A stretch of DNA of 46,822 nt from NCBI GenBank assembly GCA_964007875.1, contig CAXGAH010000018.1:1-46822 (forward strand), read 5' to 3'. The DNA comes from UBA1275 sp002323515 (lineage in GTDB: Bacteria; Bacteroidota; Rhodothermia; Balneolales; Balneolaceae). A program made the translations under genes and the position numbers. The notes beneath the pieces were generated by a model, which was not told where the DNA came from, did no database searches, and was given only the letters and a program-made list of their open reading frames with translations. Of the stretch, positions 1 through 10,100 are shown piece by piece. Every line of letters starts with the position of its first letter. The first letter of the stretch is position 1.

Positions 1-62
1 TCGCGATTCGCGAAGGTGGTCGTACGGTTGGTGCCGGCGTTGTAACTAAAATTTTGGACTAA
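1..62 (+). CDS. tuf: Elongation factor Tu, 3' end only (partial)
   Basis: The first 62 bases encode the last 19 residues of EF-Tu followed by TAA at 60-62. The readable tail, AIREGGRTVGAGVVTKILD, is the conserved C-terminal beta-barrel end of the GTPase that delivers aminoacyl-tRNA to the ribosome. The gene starts outside the window on the left. Its position directly before tRNA-Trp, secE and nusG is the usual bacterial order and supports the call. Confidence 0.95.
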   Translation, partial: AIREGGRTVGAGVVTKILD

Positions 63-81
63 TAATCCGACACGTAGTATA

Positions 82-110
82 ACCGAGGAGTAGAAATTCT
101 GCTCCTTGGT
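82..110 (+). other. Strong RNA hairpin between tuf and tRNA-Trp
   Basis: Bases 82-93 pair with 99-110 around a five-base AAATT loop, giving about 12 base pairs including two G-T wobbles. The hairpin ends five bases before the tRNA. No T-run follows, so it does not look like an intrinsic terminator. It may be a processing or attenuation structure separating the tuf message from the tRNA; that role is inference. Confidence 0.6.
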
Positions 111-114
111 GTAT

Positions 115-187
115 ACGGGTGTAGCTCAGCTGGTAGAGCACTGGTCTCCAAAACCAGGTGTCGGGAGTTCGAGTCTCTCCACCCGTG
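115..187 (+). tRNA. tRNA-Trp (anticodon CCA)
   Basis: A complete 73-base cloverleaf. The seven-pair acceptor stem joins 115-121 to 180-186. The D-arm contains AGCTCAGCTGGTAGAGC. The anticodon arm is CTGGT / ACCAG around the loop CTCCAAA, and the T-arm has the TTCGAGT loop. The discriminator is G187, as expected for tryptophan. CCA is not encoded. The gene sits between tuf and secE, as in many bacteria, and is probably co-transcribed with them. Confidence 0.97.
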
Positions 188-203
188 CTAACAAAAATGA
201 ATT

Positions 204-386
204 ATGGAAAAGATTACTAATTTCTTCGACAGCGTTACTAAAGAATTCAAAAAAGTATCCTGGCCAACACAGACAGAACTCATAGACAATACAATTATTG
301 TTGTTGTGTTTTCTATCATACTAGCAGTATTAATATTTGGTATCGATCAAGTATACAGCACGATCTTAGAGGCGATATATAAATAA
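204..386 (+). CDS. secE: Preprotein translocase subunit SecE
   Basis: A 60-residue protein of the short SecE form with a single transmembrane helix, as in many non-proteobacteria. An amphipathic N-terminal part contains the typical EFKKVSWPTQTEL motif at about residues 14-26. One transmembrane helix follows at about 31-53. SecE clamps the two halves of the SecY channel in the inner membrane. Its stop codon overlaps the nusG start (TAATG at 384-388), so the two genes are translationally coupled, as is common at this locus. Confidence 0.95.
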   Translation: MEKITNFFDSVTKEFKKVSWPTQTELIDNTIIVVVFSIILAVLIFGIDQVYSTILEAIYK

Positions 387-943
387 TGAGTAAAGTATTA
401 GAATTCGGCTGGTATGTAGTTCGCTGCTTTTCCAGTCATGAAAAAAAAGTTAAAGAGTTTTTAGATCGTGAAATTGAAGATCAAAAACTAGAGCACAAGA
501 TCAAGGATGTCCTTGTTCCAACGGAGACTATTGTTGAAATCCGTAATGGGAAAAAACGTACTAGAGAGAAAAACTTTTTCCCTGGATATATATTACTCAA
601 TACCCATTTTGACGAAGAAGTAAACAATTTGGTACAAAGTGCCCCTTCATGTATGGGCTTTTTGGTTGTAGGCGGGCAGACTAAAGTACCTATCCCACTT
701 AAAAAGCACGAAGTTCAACGCATCATTGGACGAGTGCAAGAAGCTGGTATGGAAACGGGCAACATAGAAATTCCTTACCGTGAAGGCGATTTGGTAAAAG
801 TAATTGCAGGTCCATTCAAAGATTTCGATGGAACCGTACAAGAGGTAAATACCGACAAATTAAAACTGCGTGTCTTGGTGAGTATTTTTGGAAGAAAGAC
901 CCCAGTTGAGGTGGATATCAATCAAGTTGAATCCACAACATAA
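386..943 (+). CDS. nusG: Transcription termination/antitermination factor NusG
   Basis: A 185-residue NusG of normal length. The N-terminal NGN domain begins with GWYVVRCFSSHEKKV and continues with the FFPGYIL segment, which binds the beta-prime clamp helices of RNA polymerase. The C-terminal KOW domain contains GPFKDFDGTVQEV near residues 140-155 and normally contacts Rho or ribosomal protein S10. The start codon overlaps the secE stop. A 76-base gap follows before rplK, possibly holding the leader of the ribosomal-protein genes; I see only a weak five-pair hairpin there. Confidence 0.96.
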   Translation: MSKVLEFGWYVVRCFSSHEKKVKEFLDREIEDQKLEHKIKDVLVPTETIVEIRNGKKRTREKNFFPGYILLNTHFDEEVNNLVQSAPSCMGFLVVGGQTKVPIPLKKHEVQRIIGRVQEAGMETGNIEIPYREGDLVKVIAGPFKDFDGTVQEVNTDKLKLRVLVSIFGRKTPVEVDINQVESTT

Positions 944-1019
944 AGAACCTAGTTGATGCACACTAGCTATTACGCGAAAAACAGAAGTTATAACACTTAG
1001 AATAGGATCCTGAGAATCC

Positions 1020-1451
1020 ATGGCTAAAAAAGTTGAACGAATCCTGAAACTCCAGATTGTTGGTGGTCAGGCTAATCCGGCACCCCCAGTGGGCCCGGCT
1101 CTTGGTCAGGCTGGTATTAATATTATGGAGTTTTGTAAAGCCTTTAATACTAAGACTCAGGACAAGACTGGTACGGTAATACCTGTTGAGATCACGGTGT
1201 TTGCAGATAAGTCGTTTACATTTAAAACGAAAACTCCGCCAGCACCTGTACTTCTTAAACAGGCTGCCAAATTAAAGTCTGGTTCTGGTGAACCGAACCG
1301 AAATAAAGTAGGAACGGTCACATGGTCCCAATGCAAACAAATTGCGGAGGAAAAAATGGAAGACTTAAATGCCTTCGATGTCGAAGCCGCTGCAGAAATG
1401 ATTGCAGGAACAGCCCGTAGTATGGGTCTTAGAGTTAATCGCGACAATTAA
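1020..1451 (+). CDS. rplK: 50S ribosomal protein L11
   Basis: A 143-residue L11 of standard length. The N-terminal domain carries the conserved QANPAPPVGPALGQ proline-rich segment at about residues 17-30. The C-terminal 23S rRNA-binding domain ends with RSMGLRVNRDN. L11 sits at the GTPase-associated centre and helps activate translation factors and RelA. The gene is followed after 13 bases by rplA, forming the usual L11-L1 pair. Confidence 0.97.
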   Translation: MAKKVERILKLQIVGGQANPAPPVGPALGQAGINIMEFCKAFNTKTQDKTGTVIPVEITVFADKSFTFKTKTPPAPVLLKQAAKLKSGSGEPNRNKVGTVTWSQCKQIAEEKMEDLNAFDVEAAAEMIAGTARSMGLRVNRDN

Positions 1452-1464
1452 AGGAGTTGTAATC

Positions 1465-2166
1465 ATGGCAAAAAGAGGAAAAAAATACCAACAAGTAGCA
1501 GCGCTGGTTAATTCAGAGGGTGAATACACTCTGGAAGAAGCTTGTGATCTTGTGAAAAAAACTACTACCACTACGTTTGATGCATCTGTTGATATCGACA
1601 TCCGTTTAGGAGTTGATCCCCGACATGCAGATCAAATGGTACGTGGAACAGTAAGTCTACCTCATGGAACAGGTAAGGACATTCGAGTTCTTGCGTTAGT
1701 AAATGAATCAAAGCAAGATGAGGCTCGCGAAGCGGGTGCTGATCATGTTGGATTAGATGATTACATCGCAAAAATTGAAGAAGGGTGGGCAGAGATCGAT
1801 GTGATCATTGCAACCCCTGATGTAATGGGCAAACTCGGTAAACTGGGTCGATTCCTTGGTCCTAGAGGCTTAATGCCGAATCCTAAAAGTGGTACCGTCA
1901 CGATGGAAATAGCCAAAGCTGTACAAACAGTGAAAGCTGGCCAAATCGATTTTCGTGTAGACAAAGCTGGAATACTCCATACCACAATTGGTAAGGTGAG
2001 TTTTAATGCAGATCAGATAAAAGAAAATGCAGAAGCATTTTTATCAACTATCATGCGATTAAAGCCATCTTCATCCAAAGGTATATATGTTAAAAGCGTG
2101 TTTATGAGCAGTACCATGGGACCTAGCATACCCATAAGTAGAAACGCAGTTACATCTCTTAATTAA
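1465..2166 (+). CDS. rplA: 50S ribosomal protein L1
   Basis: A 233-residue L1. I chose the ATG at 1465 because an AAGGAG ribosome-binding site lies at 1451-1456 and the protein then begins MAKRGKKYQQ, as in the family. The frame is open further upstream, but that would run into rplK. The conserved GRFLGPRGLMPNPKSGTV segment lies at about residues 127-144. L1 binds 23S rRNA at the L1 stalk and in many bacteria represses its own operon by binding the mRNA. No clear L1-binding mimic could be identified upstream by eye. Confidence 0.96.
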   Translation: MAKRGKKYQQVAALVNSEGEYTLEEACDLVKKTTTTTFDASVDIDIRLGVDPRHADQMVRGTVSLPHGTGKDIRVLALVNESKQDEAREAGADHVGLDDYIAKIEEGWAEIDVIIATPDVMGKLGKLGRFLGPRGLMPNPKSGTVTMEIAKAVQTVKAGQIDFRVDKAGILHTTIGKVSFNADQIKENAEAFLSTIMRLKPSSSKGIYVKSVFMSSTMGPSIPISRNAVTSLN

Positions 2167-2180
2167 GGAGGAAATAAATC

Positions 2181-2705
2181 ATGCCTACTGCTGAAAAACG
2201 TGCCATATTAGATAAAATTTCAGAGACCCTGCAAAATTCTGGGGCACTTTATGTGACCAAGTATCAGGGTATGTCTGTTGCTCAAGCTAATAAGCTGCGT
2301 GGTGCATTCCGTAAGGGAAACGTTCACTACAAAGTTTATAAGAATAAACTTATGAAAATGGCAATGCAAGAAGTAGGAGGGTACGATGAAATGTTACCCT
2401 TACTTACGGATCAAAACGCATTTGCTTTTGTAGATGAAGAACTATCCGCACCTGCAAAGGTTCTTAAAGATTTTATCAAGGAAAACAATGATAAGCCTGA
2501 GTTCAAAGCAGCCCTCATAGATGGAGACTTTTATGGTCCCGACCAACTTGAGGCACTAGCTGCAATGAAGTCAAAAGACGAAATCATTGGAGATATACTA
2601 GGTCTGTTAATGGCACCAATTACCAATGTGGTTGGTGGATTACAAGCCCAGGGATCTAACCTTGTAGGAGCTGTAAAAACCATCGCTGAAAAAGGCGAAA
2701 ACTAA
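2181..2705 (+). CDS. rplJ: 50S ribosomal protein L10
   Basis: A 174-residue L10 with the N-terminal KYQGMSVAQANKLRGAFRK region (about residues 28-46) that binds 23S rRNA. Its C-terminal helical spine carries the L7/L12 dimers. A strong AAGGAGG ribosome-binding site at 2165-2171 overlaps the rplA stop, so tight coupling to rplA is likely. There is no room here for the long L10 leader found in E. coli, so any L10 autoregulation must work differently or act upstream. Confidence 0.96.
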   Translation: MPTAEKRAILDKISETLQNSGALYVTKYQGMSVAQANKLRGAFRKGNVHYKVYKNKLMKMAMQEVGGYDEMLPLLTDQNAFAFVDEELSAPAKVLKDFIKENNDKPEFKAALIDGDFYGPDQLEALAAMKSKDEIIGDILGLLMAPITNVVGGLQAQGSNLVGAVKTIAEKGEN

Positions 2706-2754
2706 CCCTTATCAATCAACAAACGATTTTTACTAAAAACAACTGGAGAAAAAA

Positions 2755-3132
2755 ATGGCTGACGTTAAAGAATTAGCTGAACAGCTAGTCAACCTAACAA
2801 TTAAAGAAGCAAACGAACTTGCTACAGTACTTGAAGAAGAGTACGGTATTAAACCTGCAGCTGCGGCTGTAGCGGTTGCTGGACCTGCTGCTGGTGGTGA
2901 CGCCGGCGCTGCAGAAGAGCAATCTGAATTTACTGTAGTGCTTGAGAGCGCTGGAGCAAAGAAAATTGCTGTAATTAAAGAAGTACGTGGAATTACTGGT
3001 CTAGGTCTGAAAGAAGCCAAAGACTTAGTTGATGGTGCTCCTGGAAACGTTAAAGAAGGCGTTTCAAAAGAGGAAGCAGAAGAAATTAAAGCCAAACTAG
3101 AAGAGGCTGGAGCTACTGTAGAGCTCAAGTAA
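2755..3132 (+). CDS. rplL: 50S ribosomal protein L7/L12
   Basis: A 125-residue L7/L12. The N-terminal dimerisation domain spans about residues 1-33. An alanine- and glycine-rich flexible hinge follows at about 35-60. The C-terminal factor-binding domain contains KIAVIKEVRGITGLGLKEAK, the surface that recruits EF-Tu and EF-G. It is present in several copies on the ribosomal stalk. A long ORF on the opposite strand of this gene is a codon-bias shadow. Confidence 0.97.
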   Translation: MADVKELAEQLVNLTIKEANELATVLEEEYGIKPAAAAVAVAGPAAGGDAGAAEEQSEFTVVLESAGAKKIAVIKEVRGITGLGLKEAKDLVDGAPGNVKEGVSKEEAEEIKAKLEEAGATVELK

Positions 3133-3153
3133 TTTCAAATTATAATTCGTTGG

Positions 3154-3183
3154 TAGCCAATATCGTGAAAACGGTATTGGCTA
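3154..3183 (+). other. Strong hairpin in the rplL-rpoB gap
   Basis: Bases 3154-3165 pair with 3172-3183 over 12 base pairs (one wobble), closed by a TGAAAA loop. No T-run follows. In E. coli the equivalent rplL-rpoB gap contains an attenuator and an RNase III processing hairpin that set the ratio of L7/L12 to RNA polymerase subunits. Position and shape suggest an analogous element here; the mechanism is inference. Confidence 0.65.
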
Positions 3184-3261
3184 TTAGCGTCTATATTACA
3201 CGGCCAGATTATAACGGCTAAATTCGACTATCACCCTTCAATCTTTAAGGAGAGGTTCCTT

Positions 3262-6200
3262 TTGAGTAAGAAGATGCAAACTATCCCCAATACAAACAGA
3301 GAATCATTTGGACTCACAAAACATGTGCTTGACTATCCTGATTTTCTAGACATTCAATTAGAATCATTCGAGAAGTTCGTTCAATTAGATATTGCGCCTA
3401 ATGAACGAGAAAATCAAGGTCTTCAACGAATATTCAATGAAAATTTCCCAATACAAGATACTCGTGAAACGCACATACTTGAGTTTTTGTATTATAACGT
3501 TGACGTACCTAGATATACTATTAAAGAATGTCAGGAGCGAGGTTTAACTTATTCCGTTCCGCTAAAAGCGAAGTTACGACTATCCTCTGTTGACGATTCT
3601 GATGAAGCTTCCGAAACGATAGAGCAGGAGGTATTTCTCGGTGATCTGCCATGGATGACTCATCGTGGTACATTCATAATAAATGGGGCAGAGCGAGTTA
3701 TTGTAAGTCAATTGCATCGTTCACCAGGGGTATTTTTTGGACAATCCATTCACCCAAATGGAACTCAATTATATTCTGCACGAGTTATTCCTTTTAAAGG
3801 TTCTTGGATTGAATTTACCACGGATATTCGTGATGTACTGTGGGCATATATTGATAGAAAGAAAAAGATACCGGCCTCTACCTTAATGAGGGCACTTGGT
3901 TATTCTACCGATGAAGAACTACTTAGCTTGTTTGAGCTATCCGAATCGTTAAAATTTGGTTCAAAAACCAATTACAACAAAAATCTTGTTGGGAAGCGTT
4001 TGGCCGAAAATATTACCGCTGAAGTTACAGAAGAAGTGGTAGATGACGAGACTGGTGAGGTAACTGAAGCCACTAAGCGAGTTAACTTGCTAGAACGGGA
4101 TCATGAACTTACTGAGGACGATTACGGGCTAATAAAAGAGTCCGGTTTAAAATCGGTATTGGTCCAAAAAATCTCGAATGAAGAATCTGAGCGTTCTGTG
4201 ATGATGAATACGCTTAGAAAAGATCCTACTCATGATGAGCACACGGCACTTGGGGAAGTGTATCAACAGATACGTTCAGGCGAAATGCCGGATCCGGAAA
4301 CCTCACGAGCTATTCTTGAACGTTTGTTCTTTAGTGATAAAAAGTACGATTTGGGTGAGGTAGGTCGCTATCGACTTAATAAACGTCTTCATCAAGACCG
4401 TACAGATGTACAGTATTTGACTAAAGAAGATATTGTGGCCATCATTAAAGAGGTTATTCGACTCAAGGATTTAAAATCTCAGGTCGATGATATTGATCAC
4501 TTAAGTAACCGACGTATTCGAACAGTAGGTGAACAGCTTGGTCAGCAGTTTGCAGTTGGTCTAGCTCGTATGGCTAGAACTATTAAAGAACGCATGAACT
4601 CAAGAGACGCAGAGCAGCTAACACCTCAAGATCTTGTGAATGCTCGTACTATATCGAGTGTAATCAATACGTTTTTTGGAACGAATCAGCTATCTCAGTT
4701 CATGGATCAAACCAATCCATTAGCTGAGATAACCCACAAAAGAAGAATGTCGGCTCTTGGCCCTGGTGGTTTAACTCGTGAGCGTGCCGGATTTGAGGTT
4801 CGTGACGTTCATTATACTCACTACGGACGTCTTTGTCCAATTGAAACACCGGAAGGACCTAATATTGGTCTTATTTCGTCGCTTTGCGTTCATGCCAAAG
4901 TAAATGACTTTGGGTTCATCGAAACACCATACAGAAAAGTAAAAGACGGAAAGGTTAGTAAAGAAGTAGAGTACTTAGCTGCTGAGCAAGAAGATGAAAC
5001 TGTTATTGCACAGGCAAATGCTGAGCTAGATGAGAGCAGCAGTTTTGTTAATGAAACTGTTTTTTCTCGCATGCGAGAAGGTAACTATACACAAGCTCGT
5101 ATCGATGAAATCGAATACATGGATGTTGCGACTAATCAGATTACATCACTTGCAGCTGCACTAATTCCATTTATTGAACATGACGATGCCAACCGTGCCC
5201 TAATGGGTTCGAACATGCAGCGTCAAGCTGTTCCATTACTACGACCTGAAGCGCCCGTGGTAGGTACTGGTCTAGAACATCGTGCTGCCCGTGACTCCAG
5301 AGCAATTATGACTGCTGAAGCCGATGGTGAAGTAGTATATGTAAGTGCAACTGAAGTTCGTGTGAAATATGATCGTAGTGAACTAGAGCAGAATTGTTAT
5401 TTTGATAACGGTATCAAGAGTTACGAACTAGAGAAATTCACTCGTACCAACCAGGACACTGCGACAAATCAGCGCCCAATCGTTAAGATTGGCGACCGTG
5501 TCAAGAAAAACCAAGCTATTGTTGATGGTTGTTCTACTGATGGTGGTGAACTAGCTCTTGGTAGAAACCTTTTAGTGGCTTTCATGCCATGGCGTGGTTA
5601 CAACTTTGAGGATGCAATTGTTATTAGTGAGCGTATAGTTCAAGAAGATATTTATACCTCAATACATATCACTGAGTTTGAGCAACAGGTTAGAGACACC
5701 AAACGAGGTGAAGAAGAATTAACTCGCGAAATACCAAACGTATCTGAAGAAGCTACACGCAACTTAGATGAAAAAGGTATGATTCGTATAGGCGCTAAAA
5801 TAGCTCCAGGCGATATACTAGTGGGTAAAATTACTCCTAAAGGCGAAACCGATCCAACACCTGAAGAAAAACTTTTGCGTGCTATATTTGGTGACAAAGC
5901 GGGTGATGTAAAAGATGCTTCCCTAAAAACACCTCCTGGTGTATCAGGGACTGTCATTGATACGCGTCTGTTTAGCCGTAAGCGCGATGAGCTTATTTCC
6001 CGAAAAGAAGAGAAAAAGCGTGTTGAAGTTGAAAATGAGCGTCACGCTGACAAGTTATCGGAATTGAATCAGCAGTGGGCTGATAAGATGTATTCATTAC
6101 TTAGAGATAAAACTTCTCCAGGGGTATATGACTACTCTAGAGTTGAATTGATTCCCAAAGGTGAGAAATACAAAAAATCAGTTTTCGAAGAAATAGACCC

Positions 6201-7086
6201 AGTAAACATCAATGAAAATATTGATTGGGCTACTGATAAAGAGTTGGTTAAACATGTAAAATTACTTTTCCACAACTATCGTGAACTTCGAAGAGAAATT
6301 GATAGCGAAGCGAAACGACGTACCTTTGCTATACAAGTGGGAGATGAACTACCTCCAGGAATTATCCAGAAAGCCAAAGTATACATTGCCAAAAAGCGCA
6401 AGTTACAGGTTGGTGATAAGATGGCGGGTCGTCACGGTAACAAAGGGGTTGTTGCCAAAATTGTCCCTGTAGAGGATATGCCATTCATGTCAGATGGAAC
6501 ACCAGTAGACATTTGTTTGAATCCACTTGGGGTACCATCGCGTATGAACTTGGGTCAGATTTATGAAACCATACTTGGGTGGGCTGCCAAAAAACTGGGC
6601 ACTACCTTTGCATCTCCTGTTTTCGATGGTGCAACGATGGACAATGTGAAAATGAAGTTGAACGATGCAGGTTTACCAGAGGATGGTAGAGTGACCTTAT
6701 TTGATGGTCGAAGTGGAGAAGCTTTCTCACAGCAAACTACCGTAGGATATATCTACATGATTAAATTGAATCATTTGGTTCAAGATAAGATGCATTCACG
6801 TTCCATCGGTCCGTATTCACTCATTACGCAACAGCCATTAGGTGGTAAAGCACAGTTTGGGGGTCAGCGACTTGGTGAAATGGAAGTGTGGGCACTCTAC
6901 GCTTATGGTGCTTCAAGTATCCTTAAAGAGATGTTGACGGTTAAGAGCGACGACGTAAAAGGTCGTTCAAAAGTGTACGAAGCCATTGTAAAAGGTGAAA
7001 ATTTACCTGATGGTGATGTTCCAGAATCCTTTAAGGTATTACTCCGTGAGCTCATGGGGCTAGGCCTTGAAATACATTTAGATTAA
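3262..7086 (+). CDS. rpoB: DNA-directed RNA polymerase subunit beta
   Basis: A 1274-residue beta subunit, full length for the Bacteroidota-like form. The start is TTG at 3262, chosen because AAGGAGAGG at 3247-3255 is spaced six bases before it. The ATG four codons later is placed less well. The rifampicin pocket reads NQLSQFMDQTNPLAEITHKR and keeps the wild-type Ser, Asp and His residues, so the sequence predicts a drug-sensitive enzyme. The core motifs KRKLQVGDKMAGRHGNKG and the C-terminal GGQRLGEMEVWALYAYGA are intact. It forms the catalytic core with RpoC, encoded 29 bases downstream. Confidence 0.98.
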   Translation: MSKKMQTIPNTNRESFGLTKHVLDYPDFLDIQLESFEKFVQLDIAPNERENQGLQRIFNENFPIQDTRETHILEFLYYNVDVPRYTIKECQERGLTYSVPLKAKLRLSSVDDSDEASETIEQEVFLGDLPWMTHRGTFIINGAERVIVSQLHRSPGVFFGQSIHPNGTQLYSARVIPFKGSWIEFTTDIRDVLWAYIDRKKKIPASTLMRALGYSTDEELLSLFELSESLKFGSKTNYNKNLVGKRLAENITAEVTEEVVDDETGEVTEATKRVNLLERDHELTEDDYGLIKESGLKSVLVQKISNEESERSVMMNTLRKDPTHDEHTALGEVYQQIRSGEMPDPETSRAILERLFFSDKKYDLGEVGRYRLNKRLHQDRTDVQYLTKEDIVAIIKEVIRLKDLKSQVDDIDHLSNRRIRTVGEQLGQQFAVGLARMARTIKERMNSRDAEQLTPQDLVNARTISSVINTFFGTNQLSQFMDQTNPLAEITHKRRMSALGPGGLTRERAGFEVRDVHYTHYGRLCPIETPEGPNIGLISSLCVHAKVNDFGFIETPYRKVKDGKVSKEVEYLAAEQEDETVIAQANAELDESSSFVNETVFSRMREGNYTQARIDEIEYMDVATNQITSLAAALIPFIEHDDANRALMGSNMQRQAVPLLRPEAPVVGTGLEHRAARDSRAIMTAEADGEVVYVSATEVRVKYDRSELEQNCYFDNGIKSYELEKFTRTNQDTATNQRPIVKIGDRVKKNQAIVDGCSTDGGELALGRNLLVAFMPWRGYNFEDAIVISERIVQEDIYTSIHITEFEQQVRDTKRGEEELTREIPNVSEEATRNLDEKGMIRIGAKIAPGDILVGKITPKGETDPTPEEKLLRAIFGDKAGDVKDASLKTPPGVSGTVIDTRLFSRKRDELISRKEEKKRVEVENERHADKLSELNQQWADKMYSLLRDKTSPGVYDYSRVELIPKGEKYKKSVFEEIDPVNINENIDWATDKELVKHVKLLFHNYRELRREIDSEAKRRTFAIQVGDELPPGIIQKAKVYIAKKRKLQVGDKMAGRHGNKGVVAKIVPVEDMPFMSDGTPVDICLNPLGVPSRMNLGQIYETILGWAAKKLGTTFASPVFDGATMDNVKMKLNDAGLPEDGRVTLFDGRSGEAFSQQTTVGYIYMIKLNHLVQDKMHSRSIGPYSLITQQPLGGKAQFGGQRLGEMEVWALYAYGASSILKEMLTVKSDDVKGRSKVYEAIVKGENLPDGDVPESFKVLLRELMGLGLEIHLD

Positions 7087-7115
7087 AAACTGTTAATTAT
7101 TAAACGGAGAATATT

Positions 7116-10100
7116 TTGCCAATTACAAAGACATTAGCAGTAACCAACGATTTCAATAGTATAGGTGTTTCCCTAGCTTCTGCAGAAGCCATTCTGTCAC
7201 GTTCACATGGGGAAGTCCTAACGCCTGAGACCATTAACTACAGAACCTTCAAGCCAGAAATGGATGGACTTTTTTGTGAAAAAATCTTTGGTCCTGTCAA
7301 GGATTATGAATGCCACTGCGGGAAGTACAAGAGAATTCGTTACAAAGGAATAATCTGTGATCGTTGTGGTGTTGAAGTTACCAGAAAAGCTGTACGTAGA
7401 GAGCGTATGGGGCATATTACCCTAACTGTTCCTACTGTTCATATTTGGTATTTCAAATCCCTACCAAACAAAATTGCCTATTTATTAGGTCTTTCCTCCA
7501 AGAATCTAGACAAGATCGTATACTACGAGACTTTCGTTATCATTAATCCTGGAATGGCGAAGGACCTAGGGTACAATAAAGGCGACTTTATTACCGAGGA
7601 AGAGAAATACGACATCCTTGATCAACTGCCAGAAGAGCATTTTGATTTAGACGAGGATGACGAAGAACGATTTGTTGTAAAAGAGGGTGCAGATGCCCTA
7701 GAATCTATGCTCGCAGACTTAGATCTGGATGAGATGGCCTTCAACTTACGTGAAGAGGTAAAAGAAGAAACCTCTCAGATGCGTAAGAAGAAAAAATTAA
7801 AGCAGCTTCAGGTTATAGAGTCGTTCAGAGCAGCAGCCAAACATACTGAGAACCGTCCAGAATGGATGGTGCAGCGAGTTATACCTGTAATCCCCCCTGA
7901 ATTACGACCCTTAGTGCCTCTTGAAGGGGGTCGATTTGCAACCTCTGATTTAAATGATTTATATCGTCGCGTTATTATTCGAAACAATCGTCTAAAGAGA
8001 TTGATCGATATTAAAGCACCGGACGTTATTCTGCGTAATGAGAAGCGCATGCTGCAAGAAGCAGTTGATTCACTGTATGACAATTCTAGAAAATCAAATG
8101 CGGTTCGTAATAACAATCGTCCACTTAAGTCTCTTAGCGATATGCTCAAAGGGAAGAGTGGCCGTTTCCGTCAGAACCTTTTAGGGAAACGAGTAGATTA
8201 TTCTGGTCGATCGGTAATCGTTGTGGGTCCTGAATTAAAAATGCATGAATGTGGTCTACCAAAAGAAATGGCGGTTGAATTATACAAACCATTTATCATT
8301 CGAAGACTTATAGAGCGTGGTTTCGTCAAAACAGTTAAAAGTGCTAAGAAAGTAGTAGATCGCCGCGATGCGGTTGTATGGGAAGTACTTGAGAATGTGA
8401 TTGATGGACATCCCGTTATGCTAAACCGGGCTCCAACCCTTCACAGATTGGGAATACAAGCTTTTCAGCCAGTTTTAATTGAAGAAAAGGCTATACGACT
8501 TCATCCACTGGCCTGTACTGCATTTAATGCTGACTTCGATGGGGATCAGATGGCGGTTCACTTACCGTTGAGTCACGATGCCGTATTAGAAGCTTCTGTG
8601 TTGATGCTAGGATCTCATAACATTTTAAGTCCAGCGAGTGGTGGACCGATTGCGGTACCATCACAGGATATGATCCTAGGACTTTACTACCTAACAAAAC
8701 CTAGAAGTGGGCAGCAAGGTGAAGGGAAAACCTTCTCATCACCACAAGAAGTTATCATTGCTTTTGATCAAGGTCAGATAAAAGTACACTCGAAGATTAA
8801 TGTTCGTGTAAAATATCTGAATGAACAAAGTGAAGAAGTAACAGAGGTGGTGAAAACCTCAACCGGTCGGGTACTGTTCAATGAGATTGTTCCATCGGAA
8901 ATGGGATTCATCAACAAGACCCTTGGAAAAAAAGAATTACGTGTACTCATTGGTGAGATTCATGCTCGCGTTGGTACTGCAATGGCATCGGCTTTCTTAG
9001 ATGATATGAAGCGAATTGGATATGAAAATGCAACCCTAGGTGGTCTCTCCTTTAGCTTAGAGGATATTATTATTCCTGATGCGAAGGCCAATTTGATTAA
9101 TGGTGCAAAAGACGAAGTAACGGATATTCAAGGCCGTTATGAGATGGGTTTTATCACCGATAATGAGCGCTACAATCAGGTAATTGATAAATGGACTAGT
9201 ACCACTAACCGGGTTTCTGAAACCTTATTCCAAGCTCTTGCAGATGATAGTGAAGGATTTAATCCCGTATTTATGATGGCCGATTCTGGTGCCCGTGGTT
9301 CGAAAGAACAAATTCGTCAGTTAGGCGGAATGCGTGGTCTTATGGCTAAGCCTCAGAAAAGCTCTATGCAACAGGGAAATGAAGTTATTGAAAACCCAAT
9401 TCTTTCATCTTTCAAAGAAGGTTTGACGGTACTTGAATACTTTATTTCGACTCACGGTGCGCGTAAAGGTCTTGCCGATACCGCCCTTAAGACAGCTGAT
9501 GCGGGTTATTTAACGCGTAGATTAGTGGACGTTTCTCAGGATGTTATCATTACTGAAGATGATTGTGGTACATTACGTGGTATCAAAATGCAAGCATTAA
9601 AGGATAATGAAGACGTTATAGAGCGTTTAGAAGATCGAATTATAGGTCGTTTTTCTCTGCATGATGTATATGACCCAATCTCAGATGAGCTTCTATGTGA
9701 AGCTAATCAAATGATTGATGAGTTAGTGGCTAAGAAAATTGCTGAGACATCTATCGAGGAAGTTGAAATACGTTCGGTGCTAACCTGTGAAACTGGTCGT
9801 GGTGTTTGTGCAAAATGCTATGGCCGTGACCTTGCTAGAGGCACCGTAGTTGAAAAAGGTGAAGCAGTAGGTGTAATTGCTGCCCAGTCAATTGGTGAGC
9901 CAGGTACCCAGCTAACATTACGTACTTTCCACGTTGGAGGTACAGCTTCTCGTTTAGAAGCTGAATCTCAGCATAAAGCTAAGTTTGATGGAAAAGTAGA
10001 ATTCGAAAATATTCGTGTAGTTGATTACAATGATGGTGAAGAAGAGCATAATGTTGTTCTTAGTCGTGCCGGAGAGCTAAAAATTGTGGATGAAGAAGGC

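Noticed and set aside
1402..1464. Upstream extension of rplA to an earlier ATG
   Set aside because: It lies inside rplK; the ATG at 1465 has a clear ribosome-binding site and the family N-terminus.
2733..3128. A 131-codon frame antisense to rplL
   Set aside because: It mirrors the Ala/Glu/Lys-rich codons of rplL, which give a stop-free complementary strand; rplL itself is certain.
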